The position numbers and the translations under genes were made by a program. Shown here piece after piece: positions 25,832-34,611 of a stretch of 64,000 bases of DNA. The first letter of the stretch is position 1, and the number at the start of each line of letters is the position of its first letter. Origin of the DNA: Devosia sp. Root436 (lineage in GTDB: Bacteria > Pseudomonadota > Alphaproteobacteria > Rhizobiales > Devosiaceae); NCBI RefSeq assembly GCF_001426345.1, contig NZ_LMEM01000013.1, positions 186,001 through 250,000 on the forward strand, read 5' to 3'. Under the pieces are notes generated by a model. It ran no database searches and had not been told where the DNA came from. It saw only the letters and a program-made list of their open reading frames with translations.

Positions 25832-27334
25832 CTAATCTTCAACGAAGATCTCCTTACGGCGCCGGACCATCATGGGCAGCACCGAGATCACCAGCAGCGC
25901 GGCGGCAGCCAGCAGCAGCCCCAGGCTGATCGGGCGGTCGATGAAGATCACAGGATTGCCGCGGGACATCATCATTGCCCGGCGCAGGTTTTCCTCAAGC
26001 AGGGGCCCGAGCACGAAGCCGAGCAGCAGCGGCGCAGGCTCGCATTTCAGCCGGTAGAGCATGTAGCCCAGCAGGCCGAACAGGGCGATCTGGTAGAGGT
26101 CGAAGGCGCTGCCATTGATGGCATAGGTCCCGATGGCCGAGAAGATGATGATGGCCGGGAACAGGGCCTCATAGGGCACCTTGAGCAGGCGGATCCAGAT
26201 CCCGATCAACGGCAGGTTGAGCACCAGCAGCATGAGGTTGCCGATCCACATGGAGGCGATCAGCCCCCAGAACAGCTCGGGGCGCTGCGTGATGACCGAG
26301 GGTCCTGGCGCAATGCCCTGGATCAGCATGGCCCCGAGCATCAGCGCCATGACCGGATTGCTCGGAATGCCCAGCGTGAGCATGGGGATGAACGAGGTTT
26401 GCGCCCCGGCATTGTTGGCCGCTTCCGGCCCGGCCACGGCTTCGACGGCGCCATGGCCGAACCGCTCCGGATGCTTCGCCAGCCGCTTTTCGAGCGCATA
26501 GGAGGCAAAGGACGACAGCAGCGCCCCGCCGCCCGGCAAAATGCCCAGGATGGAGCCGATAGCGGTGCCGCGCAGGATCGGGGCCACCGACTGCCTGAGG
26601 TCGTCCCGCGTCGGCATCAGCTTGCCGATCTTGTTGATCTCGCTGGATCGCGTGGTAGTGCCACCCAGGTTGCGCAGGATTTCGGCCACGCCGAAGATAC
26701 CCACGGCCACGGCGATGACGTTGATGCCGTCAGACAGCTCGATCATCCCGAAATTCAACCGCGGCAGGCCCGAATAGACGTCGGTGCCGATGACGCTGAG
26801 CAAGAGGCCCAGCACCACCATGGCCAGCGCCCGCAACACCGAGCCATGCGCCAGGGCGATCGAACAGACCAGACCCACCGCGATCAGCGAGAAATATTCG
26901 GCAGGGCCGAATTCGATCGCCACCAGCGTCAGTATCGGCGCGAAGGCCGCGACCAGCAGCGTGGCCACGGTGCCAGCGACGAAGGACCCGATGGCCGCGA
27001 TAGCCAATGCCGGCCCGGCCCGGCCCTGGCGCGCCATCTGATAACCGTCGATCGCCGTTACCGCCGAGGAGGCTTCCCCCGGCAGGTTGATGAGAATGGC
27101 GGTGGTCGAGCCGCCATACTGGGCGCCGTAATAGATGCCGGCCAGCATGATCAGCGATGCCGTGGGCGGCAGGGTGAAGGTGATGGGGAGCAGCATGGCG
27201 ATGGTCGCGGTCGGGCCGACGCCGGGCAGGATGCCGATCAGCGTGCCGAGCAGCGCGCCGACGAAACAGTAGATCAGATGCTCGGTGGAAGTGGCGGTGG
27301 CGAAGCCGAGCGCCAGATTGGCCAGCATGTCCAT
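25832..27334 (-). CDS. tctA: Tripartite tricarboxylate transporter, large permease TctA
   Basis: The protein is 500 aa with about 12 transmembrane segments. Family motifs are GTLIGILPGVGPTATIAMLLP near the N-terminus, YYGAQYGGSTTAILINLPGE, and a second internal-repeat motif GSILGILPGGGALLSSFASY. TctA is the main channel of the TctABC secondary transporter, which imports carboxylates bound by a periplasmic TctC. It is 3 bp after tctB in the leftward operon. Confidence 0.95.
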   Translation of the reverse strand: MDMLANLALGFATATSTEHLIYCFVGALLGTLIGILPGVGPTATIAMLLPITFTLPPTASLIMLAGIYYGAQYGGSTTAILINLPGEASSAVTAIDGYQMARQGRAGPALAIAAIGSFVAGTVATLLVAAFAPILTLVAIEFGPAEYFSLIAVGLVCSIALAHGSVLRALAMVVLGLLLSVIGTDVYSGLPRLNFGMIELSDGINVIAVAVGIFGVAEILRNLGGTTTRSSEINKIGKLMPTRDDLRQSVAPILRGTAIGSILGILPGGGALLSSFASYALEKRLAKHPERFGHGAVEAVAGPEAANNAGAQTSFIPMLTLGIPSNPVMALMLGAMLIQGIAPGPSVITQRPELFWGLIASMWIGNLMLLVLNLPLIGIWIRLLKVPYEALFPAIIIFSAIGTYAINGSAFDLYQIALFGLLGYMLYRLKCEPAPLLLGFVLGPLLEENLRRAMMMSRGNPVIFIDRPISLGLLLAAAALLVISVLPMMVRRRKEIFVED

Positions 27335-27337
27335 GGC

Positions 27338-27814
27338 CTAGTTCCCCATAAAGGTGGGCAGCAGCGGCAGCGACAGGCGCAGGCCGAAGCTGAACACGGC
27401 GACACAGAGAATGGTGAGCCCGATGGTCACCCCGATTGCCATCTTCAAGGTCATGCGCGGGCTGGCGAAGCAGACGACGCCGACGCAGAGAGCCGTTGCC
27501 AGGGCCAGGCCCAGGCCGCGTACCGTTGCAGCAAACAGGATCGGCGCCAGCGTGAGCGTAACGATCGCCCGCCACGGTATCGCCCCGAGCGGCTCCTCGT
27601 CCGGGGCGATTTCTGCCCCCGGATTGGTCAAGGAACGAAACCCGATGACCAGGCCAAGTGCCGCGAGCAGCCCGCCAAGCATGACAGGAAAGAAGCCGCT
27701 GCCCATCTTGGAGGGTGTGCCCACCTTGAGCGTCACCAGTGCATAGATGGCGAAGCCCGCGCCCAGCAGGACACAGAGCCCGCCGGTCAGAACATCTTCG
27801 CGTTTGAGAACCAC
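27338..27814 (-). CDS. tctB: Tripartite tricarboxylate transporter, small permease TctB
   Basis: The protein is 158 aa from a GTG at 27814 with a GGGAGGG site eight bases upstream; the longer frame to 27874 would overlap the aldolase gene and is unlikely. It has four hydrophobic segments, with GSGFFPVMLGGLLAALGL as the TctB core motif. It is the small membrane subunit that pairs with TctA. It begins 31 bp after the aldolase gene and ends 3 bp before tctA. Confidence 0.9.
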   Translation of the reverse strand: MVLKREDVLTGGLCVLLGAGFAIYALVTLKVGTPSKMGSGFFPVMLGGLLAALGLVIGFRSLTNPGAEIAPDEEPLGAIPWRAIVTLTLAPILFAATVRGLGLALATALCVGVVCFASPRMTLKMAIGVTIGLTILCVAVFSFGLRLSLPLLPTFMGN

Positions 27815-27845
27815 GAGCGAAACCCTCCCGGGATCGGCTGGCGCG

Positions 27846-28616
27846 TCAGCGCCGGAATGTAGGATCGAAGGCATCGGCCATGCGCATCAGCGCGGCCCAC
27901 TCGGCAACATTGCCACGCTTGTCGTGGTTGTCCCATTGCTTGGCGGCCAGCTCGCAGATATCGGGCGGCGGCAGGCGCAACGGTGCGCCGCTGGCCTGCA
28001 CCGCCAGTTGCACCTCGCAACTGTCGATGAGGTATTTCATGCTCATCATCGCCTCGCCGATGCCGGGGGCGCAGGTGAGCAGGCCGTGATTGCGCAGGAT
28101 CATCGCCTTCATCGAGCCGATATCGGCAGCGATCTGGGCGCGTTCGGCATCCTTGTCGGAAATACCGTAATAATCATGATAGGCGATGCGGTTGTAAAAG
28201 CGCATCGAGCCCTGGGTAAGCGGCAGCACCGCTACGTCCAGCGCCGAGATGGCCATGCCGGCCTTGGTATGGACGTGGATGGAACAATTGATCTCGGGCC
28301 GCGCAGCCAGCACGGCCGTATGGATATTGAAACCTGCCACATTCACCGAGCGCGAGCCGTCCTGCACCTTGCCGTCGAGGTCGAGCTTGACCAGCGAGGA
28401 CGCGGTGACCTCGTTGAACAACTCATCGTTGGGCTTGAGCAGAAAGCAGTTGCTCTCGCCGGGGACACGCAGCGTAATGTGGTTGTAGACCAGGTTGGTC
28501 CAACCAAACATGTCGGCAAGCCGGTGGGCGGCGGCCAGATCGATACGTGCCGACCACTCCGCATCCGACATTCCGGCCGGCTTGGCGCCCTGCGCCTGGG
28601 AACCCGTCTGGGCCAT
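27846..28616 (-). CDS. Class II aldolase/adducin family protein
   Basis: The protein is 256 aa. Zinc-site residues are visible: YNHITLRVP, CSIHVHTKAGMAISAL (HxH) and ILRNHGLLT with the third His. Such enzymes cleave or decarboxylate hydroxy- or oxo-acids, or sugar phosphates, through an enolate. It is the first gene of the leftward operon that also carries tctB, tctA and the FAH gene. That position suggests an early or central step in the use of the imported acid. Substrate unknown. Confidence 0.88.
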   Translation of the reverse strand: MAQTGSQAQGAKPAGMSDAEWSARIDLAAAHRLADMFGWTNLVYNHITLRVPGESNCFLLKPNDELFNEVTASSLVKLDLDGKVQDGSRSVNVAGFNIHTAVLAARPEINCSIHVHTKAGMAISALDVAVLPLTQGSMRFYNRIAYHDYYGISDKDAERAQIAADIGSMKAMILRNHGLLTCAPGIGEAMMSMKYLIDSCEVQLAVQASGAPLRLPPPDICELAAKQWDNHDKRGNVAEWAALMRMADAFDPTFRR

Positions 28617-28933
28617 TTTCTCCCCCTCGTTTTTCTGCCATCACGCTAGGGCTGGGGGAGTGGTTCTGTCAATAGCGCTGAATTATATTCAATAGGCTGA
28701 ACACCATTCGAGAAAAGAATGAAAGCCTGATTTTAATTTTTATATGTGTATATCAGTAGTTTATGGCGTTTCGATGTAGGGATCACATTCGAATCCGTCC
28801 GGAAAATCGGGCTGTTCGTGCGCAAAATTTGATTCTATCGCTTGCTTAGGTGAATTCCGTTCAATACAGTGACTGACGTTCACTGGCCTGCGGCGCCGCT
28901 GCGGGCAGGGGATCGTGCAGGGAGGTTTGCGCG
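28617..28933. promoter_or_regulatory. Divergent promoter region of the TctABC island
   Basis: This AT-rich 317-bp region separates the leftward aldolase operon from the rightward NIPSNAP-tctC-iclR operon. It has no credible gene. A perfect 13-bp dyad TGAATTATATTCA covers 28679-28691, and ATTCGAAT lies near 28787. They are candidate operators for the IclR or LysR regulator encoded nearby. Confidence 0.5.
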
Positions 28934-29284
28934 ATGTTTGTTGAGCAGCGCGTCTATACGCTGAAGCCGGGAGCAACACCGGCCTTCCTCGACTACTATG
29001 GGGAGCGTGGCCGCGCGGTACAGATTGGCCATCTCGGCAACCCGGTCGGGTATTATTCAACCGAAATCGGGCCGCTGAACCAGATGGTGATGAGCTGGTA
29101 CTACGCCTCGCTCGATGAGCGGACGCACAAGCGCCAGCAACTGGCGAATGATCCGGAATGGATGGCGTATCTGAAACACGCCCGCGAATGGGTCACTGCC
29201 CAGCAGACCACCATTCTGAAGCCGGCGCCTTTCTTCACGGAGCATTTGCAGGCCTACATTCAAAGGGGAGGAACTCATGAATAA
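28934..29284 (+). CDS. NIPSNAP family protein
   Basis: The protein is 116 aa with the NIPSNAP dimeric alpha-beta barrel pattern: VEQRVYTLKPGATPAFLDYY at the start and a Trp-rich middle (MSWYYASLDER, DPEWMAYLKHAREW). Bacterial members are small proteins found in catabolic operons; their activity is not established. It overlaps tctC by 8 bp, and the tctC ribosome site lies inside its last codons, so the two genes are coupled. Confidence 0.85.
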   Translation: MFVEQRVYTLKPGATPAFLDYYGERGRAVQIGHLGNPVGYYSTEIGPLNQMVMSWYYASLDERTHKRQQLANDPEWMAYLKHAREWVTAQQTTILKPAPFFTEHLQAYIQRGGTHE

Positions 29285-30260
29285 ATTCAAGCTGCTCAAG
29301 GGCGGCATGGTGGCGCTCGGCGCCGGGCTCGCGCTTCTTGGCGCGGGTGCGGCGGCGGCGCAGGACTATCCCAACAAGCCCATTCGGCTCGTCGTGCCGT
29401 TCAATGCCGGTGGTGGCATCGACACGACCGCGCGCTTCATGGCGGACAAGTTGGGCGAAGAGCTGGGCACCGATATCATCGTCGAGAATATCGGCGGCGG
29501 CGGCGGTTCGCTCGGCGCGGCCGAAGTGCATCGTTCGGACAGCGATGGTTATACGCTGCTCTACCATTCGTCCTCGGGTCCAGCCCAGGCGGCCGTGCGC
29601 GATGACCTGCCCTATAACTGGTTCGAGGATTTCATTCCCGTATCCCAGGTGACGGCCTTCGCTTCGGCCATCGTCGTGGGCCCCAACTTCCCCGCCGACA
29701 CCATGGCCGAGTTCATCGCCGAGGTTAAGGCGCATCCGGGCGAATACAGCTATGCCTCGTCGGGCAATACCACCGCCGTTCACCTGCTGACCGAGCTGTT
29801 TAAGACCAAGGCTGGTCTCGACCTCATCCACATTCCCTACCAGAGCACCGGTGCGGCCACGGCCGACCTTATCTCGGGGCGGGTGAGCATGGTGATCGAC
29901 GGTCTGCCCGCGCGTTCCAACGATATCAAGGCCGGCACCCTCAAGGGCCTGGCCGTGACCACCGCCGAGCGCTCCGCCGTGCTGCCCGACCTGCCCACAT
30001 TGCAGGAAACCGGGGTCGACCTTGTCGACGTCTACTGGACCGGGGTGTTTGCCCCCAAGGGCACGCCCCCCGAAGTTGTCGACAAGGTGGCAGCCGCCAT
30101 CGCAAAGGTGATGCACGAGCCGGAGATGGTCGATAAGTTGCTCCAGGTCGGAACCGATGCGGTCGGATCGACACCGGAGGAGTTCGCGGCCCTGTCGCAG
30201 GCGACCTATGACCTCTACCGCGGCGTTGTCGAGGCCAACCCGGCACTGCTCGACGAATAG
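29277..30260 (+). CDS. tctC: Tripartite tricarboxylate transporter substrate-binding protein TctC (Bug family)
   Basis: The protein is 327 aa with a signal peptide (residues 1-26, ending AAAQ) and then the typical mature start DYPNKPIRLVVPFNAGGGID. GDLLPYNWFEDF-like and YQSTGAATADLISGRVSMVID segments follow, as in Bug proteins. It captures a carboxylate in the periplasm and hands it to TctAB, encoded divergently 1.5 kb away. The GGGGAGG ribosome site is strong. The ligand cannot be predicted reliably from sequence. Confidence 0.93.
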   Translation: MNKFKLLKGGMVALGAGLALLGAGAAAAQDYPNKPIRLVVPFNAGGGIDTTARFMADKLGEELGTDIIVENIGGGGGSLGAAEVHRSDSDGYTLLYHSSSGPAQAAVRDDLPYNWFEDFIPVSQVTAFASAIVVGPNFPADTMAEFIAEVKAHPGEYSYASSGNTTAVHLLTELFKTKAGLDLIHIPYQSTGAATADLISGRVSMVIDGLPARSNDIKAGTLKGLAVTTAERSAVLPDLPTLQETGVDLVDVYWTGVFAPKGTPPEVVDKVAAAIAKVMHEPEMVDKLLQVGTDAVGSTPEEFAALSQATYDLYRGVVEANPALLDE

Positions 30261-30335
30261 CCGAAGCCAACCCGGCCCATTCGCCCGGCAGGGCGAGTGG
30301 GCTTCCACACACATCAATCCAGCGCGCGAGAATCC

Positions 30336-31157
30336 GTGAAAAGCAAGACGACCACCCAGAGCGCCCAGCCCGCAAACGAGACTCCGGAGGGCCTGCAGAA
30401 GGGCCTCGTGCCCGCGATCGAACGGGCGGCCCGCTTGCTGGCTCTGCTCGAGGGCACGCCACATCGGGCCTTCTCGCTCGCCGATATCGCCCGACGTCTC
30501 GACATTCCCAAGTCCACCGCGCTCAATATCTGCTCCGAACTGGTGCTGGCGCAGTTCGTGCGGCGCAGCCAGTCGGGCTACCAGCTCGGCCGCCGGCTGG
30601 TGCAGTTGGGATCGGCCTATGTCGCCAGCGTCGACCTGGTGCGGGAATTCTACGAGGTCTGCAACGCCATCGACGCCGACCTGGGCGCAATCATCCAGCT
30701 TTCCGTACTCGACGACCAGCTCAACGCGGTCTACCTGGCCCGGCAGGATCACAACAGCCGGTTGCAACTGGGGCTGCGTTCGGAGATCGGCCGCCATGTG
30801 CCGGCCAATTGCACGGCGTCGGGCAAGGCGCTGCTGGCTGCATTGCCCGAGGATAATCTGGAAAACCGGCTGGTGGGATTGCGCAGGCTCTCCGTCCTCA
30901 CCCCCAATTCGGTCAGCACCGTCGCCAAGCTGCGGCGCGAGCTCAAGACCATTCGCGAGCAGGGCTATGCGCTCGACGACGAGGAAGTGTTGCCCGGCAT
31001 AGCCTGCGTGGCGCGCGCGCTGACCACCGACCACCGCGAGGATGGCCTGTTGTCGATCAGCATCACCGCGCCCAAGGTGAACGGCACGCTCGACCGCCAG
31101 ATGGCGCTACGCCCGGTGCTGGATCGCTTCGTCGAGGCGATGCAGAGCCGGCTCTAG
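30336..31157 (+). CDS. IclR family transcriptional regulator
   Basis: The protein is 273 aa from a GTG at 30336; a GTG at 30297 is in frame. An N-terminal winged helix (FSLADIARRLDIPKSTALNI) is followed by the IclR ligand-binding domain, including the SGKALLAALPE and GYALDDEEVLPGIACVA motifs. The site in this operon suggests that it controls the divergent transport and catabolic genes and answers to the imported acid or a metabolite. This is inference by position. Confidence 0.92.
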   Translation: MKSKTTTQSAQPANETPEGLQKGLVPAIERAARLLALLEGTPHRAFSLADIARRLDIPKSTALNICSELVLAQFVRRSQSGYQLGRRLVQLGSAYVASVDLVREFYEVCNAIDADLGAIIQLSVLDDQLNAVYLARQDHNSRLQLGLRSEIGRHVPANCTASGKALLAALPEDNLENRLVGLRRLSVLTPNSVSTVAKLRRELKTIREQGYALDDEEVLPGIACVARALTTDHREDGLLSISITAPKVNGTLDRQMALRPVLDRFVEAMQSRL

Positions 31158-31205
31158 TTCTTCGATAATCCCCACCGACCCCGCAGGGGCGACGACCACG
31201 CAGGT

Positions 31206-32069
31206 ATGCAGAAAATGACCCAGACTTCGTTCCAATGGCCCGGCAACCGCAAGATCGCCGTGATGGTCACCGTGTTGCTGGAGAGCTGGTCGGACGGCAA
31301 GGCGCCGCCCTATTCGCCGATGACGACGCCGCTCAAGCCCGGCACCTATGACCGTGCCGGCGTCACCTGGGCCTCCTACGGCGTGCGGGCCGGCGTGTGG
31401 CGCATCATGCGCATCCTCAACCAGCACGGCATCAAGGGTACGATCTGCGCCAATGCGCGATCCATCGAACTGATCCCCGATGCCATGCGCATGGCCGTCG
31501 CCGATGGCCACGAGATCGCGGCGCATTCCTACACCCAGGATGCACTCATGGCCTATATGAGCCGCGACGAGGAACTGGCGATGATCCGGCGCTGCTCGGA
31601 TGTGTTCGTCACCCATCTGGGCGAAAAGCCCAAGGGCTGGATCAGCCCGGTGCTGGCCTCGACCGACCATACGGCCGAGCTGCTGGCGGGCGAAGGCTTC
31701 CTCTGGCACGGCGACTATAACGACGAGGACCTGCCGCGCGTGGTGCAGACACCGCAGGGCTCCATTATCGGCCTGCCGCATACCGATTTCGCCGACAATC
31801 GCGTGTTGAGACAGAGCCCGCGCGCCTATTTCGACGCCTACAAGGACACGTTCGATTACCTCTATGCCAACGAGCCGGGCGCGCTGATCAACCTGACGCT
31901 GCATAGCCAGTTCGGCGGGCGGCCGCTGGTCTCGTCGGTGTTCAGCGAAATTCTGGCCTATCTCAAGGGTCATGAGGGTGTGTGGTTTCCCCGGCATGAC
32001 GAGCTGGCCACCTGGTTCAAGGGAACCGGCATAGAGGCTGTGCCTTACGCCCAGCGGTTCTTCGCCTGA
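31206..32069 (+). CDS. Polysaccharide deacetylase-fold hydrolase (PuuE/allantoinase-like)
   Basis: The protein is 287 aa with the NodB-like barrel: KGTICANARSIEL, the GHEIAAHSYTQDALMAYM metal-site segment and a late HSQFGGRP motif. This group contains chitin/peptidoglycan deacetylases but also cytoplasmic amide hydrolases such as PuuE-type allantoinase. The absence of a signal peptide and the presence in a catabolic operon point to a small-molecule amide or imide substrate. The exact reaction is unknown. Confidence 0.82.
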   Translation: MQKMTQTSFQWPGNRKIAVMVTVLLESWSDGKAPPYSPMTTPLKPGTYDRAGVTWASYGVRAGVWRIMRILNQHGIKGTICANARSIELIPDAMRMAVADGHEIAAHSYTQDALMAYMSRDEELAMIRRCSDVFVTHLGEKPKGWISPVLASTDHTAELLAGEGFLWHGDYNDEDLPRVVQTPQGSIIGLPHTDFADNRVLRQSPRAYFDAYKDTFDYLYANEPGALINLTLHSQFGGRPLVSSVFSEILAYLKGHEGVWFPRHDELATWFKGTGIEAVPYAQRFFA

Positions 32070-32134
32070 GCCGTGCCGATGTGCTAGCCATGGCGCAGAG
32101 GCGCCGTAACGTTCGGCGTGGATGAGGTTCCGCC

Positions 32135-33109
32135 ATGGTGGCCTTGCCGACGATCCGGCAATTGCAGATGTTCGTGGCGCTGGCCCGGTTCCAGAATTTC
32201 CGGCGGGCCGCGCAGTCGCTTGGCGTTACCCAGTCCGCACTGAGCCAGTCGATCAAGCAGATCGAATTTCTCATCAATGTGCCGCTGCTGCAGCGCAACC
32301 GGCGGCATGTGGCGCTGACCAGCGCTGGCCAGACCTTCCTGCCCCATGCCGTGCGCGTGCTCGACAATCTCGCCATCGGCGTTGATCTCATCCGCAATGC
32401 CGGCGAACCCGATATCGGCTCGGTAACGGTGGCCTGCATGTCCTCCACCCTGTTGCGGCTCATGCCGGCGGTGGTCGAGAACTTCCGCAAGCTCCATCCG
32501 GGGCTCCGAATCCATGTGCTCGAGGTCGACGCTGTCGGCATTGGCGATCGGGTGCGGCAGGGCGAGGCGGATTTCGCGGTCTCGGTGATGTTCAAGCAGG
32601 ACTTGGCGCTCGATTTCAGCCCGCTGATCGAGGATGAGCTGCACCTGGTCTGCCCGCCGGACCACGAATTCGCCACCCGCCAGCAGATGAGCTGGCGCGA
32701 GCTGACCGACTACGGCATGCAGCAGATGGTGCAGTGGAGTGGCATCGCCTATCTCGTCGCCGATGTCGGTGGACTCGAGGACATAAGTCGACGAGCGACC
32801 TATTCGGTGACGCGCATCTCCACGGTTCTCGACATCGTCTCGGAAAGCGGGCTGCTATCGGTGCTGCCGACGCTGGCTCTGTCGTCGCTCTCGACCGGAC
32901 GGCACTTCCATCATTGCCCGATGGTCGAGCCGACGATCCATCGCTCGATCGGCCTCATCACTCCGCGCGAACGCCCGCTGTCGCCGGCGGCGACTGCTTT
33001 GCGCGAGGTGCTGCTGCACACGGTGCAGGAGCTGGGCGACGAGGGCCTGCCGGGAGCGCGGCTGGTCAGTACCAACACCCACCGTCAGGCCAGGTCGCCG
33101 CGCTCCTGA
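32135..33109 (+). CDS. LysR family transcriptional regulator
   Basis: The protein is 324 aa. The N-terminal helix-turn-helix is clear (FRRAAQSLGVTQSALSQSIK, LLQRNRRHVALTSAGQTF). A periplasmic-binding-protein-like effector domain follows. It ends 8 bp before the convergent aldehyde dehydrogenase gene and is preceded by the deacetylase-like hydrolase gene. LysR regulators usually bind a pathway metabolite, so it may control this island; its target site is not certain. Confidence 0.92.
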   Translation: MVALPTIRQLQMFVALARFQNFRRAAQSLGVTQSALSQSIKQIEFLINVPLLQRNRRHVALTSAGQTFLPHAVRVLDNLAIGVDLIRNAGEPDIGSVTVACMSSTLLRLMPAVVENFRKLHPGLRIHVLEVDAVGIGDRVRQGEADFAVSVMFKQDLALDFSPLIEDELHLVCPPDHEFATRQQMSWRELTDYGMQQMVQWSGIAYLVADVGGLEDISRRATYSVTRISTVLDIVSESGLLSVLPTLALSSLSTGRHFHHCPMVEPTIHRSIGLITPRERPLSPAATALREVLLHTVQELGDEGLPGARLVSTNTHRQARSPRS

Positions 33110-33116
33110 GCCGCCC

Positions 33117-34586
33117 CTAGATGCGCATGATGAACGGGTTCGGCACTTCCGAGGCCGTGTTGATCCAGATGCTCTTGGTCTGCAGGTATTCGTCGATCGC
33201 CTCGATGCCGTTCTCGGCCCCGATGCCGCTCATCTTGTGGCCGTTGACCGGCGAGGAATAGCTGACCGACCGATAGGTATTGACCCAGATGACGCCGGCC
33301 TGCAGGCGGTCGGAGACATTGATCGCCCGGGCGATGCTCTGCGTCCATACCCCGGCCGCCAGGCCGTAGAGCACGTCATTGGCGATAGCCACGGCCTCGT
33401 CCTCGTCCTTGAATTTGATGACGGACAAAACCGGCCCGAACACTTCCTCCTGGGCGATACGCATGTCGTTGGTGACGCCGGTGAAGATGGTCGGCTCCAC
33501 GAACCAGCCGCCGCGATCGGCCGCCTTGCCGCCCAGGACGCAGGTGGCGCCCTCGGACTTGGCGATGGCGATATAGTCGAGGATCTTGTCATATTGCGGC
33601 TTGGTGGTCACCGGGCCGACCTGCGTGTCGCTGCGGCTGGGGTCGCCCATCTGCGCGGTGCGGGCCAGCGCCAGCAGCTTTTCCATGAACTGGTCATAGA
33701 TGGTTTCCTGCACCAGCAGGCGCGAACCGGCGATGCAGGTCTGCCCGCTGGCGGCGAAGATGCCGGAAATGGCGCCATTGACCGCATTGTTGAGGTTGGC
33801 GTCGTCGAAGACGATGTTTGGCGACTTGCCGCCCAGTTCGAGCGAGACTTTCTTGAGATTGCGCGCCGCCGATTGATAGACCGCCTTGCCGCCGATTTCC
33901 CCGCCGGTAAAGGCGATCTTGGCCACGCGCGGATGGGTGGTCAGGCGATCGCCGATCTCGGCGCCCAGCCCGGTAACGACATTGAAGACGCCGGGCGGAA
34001 AGCCAGCTTCCTCGACCAGTTTGGCAAATTCGAGCAACGAGGCCGAGGTATATTCCGACGGCTTCATGACCAGGGTGCAGCCGGCGGCCAGAGCCGGCGC
34101 GATCTTGTTGGTCGCCAACAGCAGCGGCGAGTTCCACGGCGTGATGCCGACGACCACGCCCAAGGGTTCGCGGCGCGTGTAGTTGAGCACGCCGGGCTTG
34201 TCGATCGGGATGACGGCGCCCTGGATCTTGTCGGCCAGGCCACCGAAATAATAGTACCACTGGGGAATATAGCTGGCCTGCGCGAACATCTCGGCCATCA
34301 GCTTGCCATTGTCCCGCACCTCGATTTCGGCGAGGCGCCTGGCATTGGCGGCCAGCAGGTCGCCCAGCTTGCGCAGCAGCGCCCCGCGCTGGGTGGCCGT
34401 CAGCTTTGACCAGGGGCCGTCGCTGAACGCCTTGTGCGCCGCCTCGACCGCCCGGTCGGCGTCCTCGGCATTGCCGCGGGCGATGCGGGCCCAGGCCTTG
34501 CCGGTATAGGGATCGATGCTGTCGAGATAGGTCCCGGAAGCCGGCGGCACCCATTCGCCGCCGATATACATGTCATAGGTCTGCAT
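33117..34586 (-). CDS. Aldehyde dehydrogenase family protein
   Basis: The protein is 489 aa from the ATG at 34586 (MQTYDMYIGGEW). It has the ALDH signatures GITPWNSPLLL, SLELGGKSPNIV with the general-base Glu, and ASGQTCIAGSR with the catalytic Cys. C-terminal EEVFGPVL and the final substrate region are intact. It oxidises an aldehyde or semialdehyde to the acid with NAD(P)+. It is the last gene of a leftward operon with an amidohydrolase and a Rieske protein. Confidence 0.95.
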   Translation of the reverse strand: MQTYDMYIGGEWVPPASGTYLDSIDPYTGKAWARIARGNAEDADRAVEAAHKAFSDGPWSKLTATQRGALLRKLGDLLAANARRLAEIEVRDNGKLMAEMFAQASYIPQWYYYFGGLADKIQGAVIPIDKPGVLNYTRREPLGVVVGITPWNSPLLLATNKIAPALAAGCTLVMKPSEYTSASLLEFAKLVEEAGFPPGVFNVVTGLGAEIGDRLTTHPRVAKIAFTGGEIGGKAVYQSAARNLKKVSLELGGKSPNIVFDDANLNNAVNGAISGIFAASGQTCIAGSRLLVQETIYDQFMEKLLALARTAQMGDPSRSDTQVGPVTTKPQYDKILDYIAIAKSEGATCVLGGKAADRGGWFVEPTIFTGVTNDMRIAQEEVFGPVLSVIKFKDEDEAVAIANDVLYGLAAGVWTQSIARAINVSDRLQAGVIWVNTYRSVSYSSPVNGHKMSGIGAENGIEAIDEYLQTKSIWINTASEVPNPFIMRI

Positions 34587-34611
34587 GCTGTCTTCCCCTC
34601 GGAAATGGCCG

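Noticed and set aside
25151-27862. A 903-aa open frame on the plus strand across the TctA, NTF2 and FAH genes
   Set aside because: It is antisense to clear conserved genes, rich in His/Gln/Arg without any domain, and has no ribosome site. It is a high-GC shadow frame.
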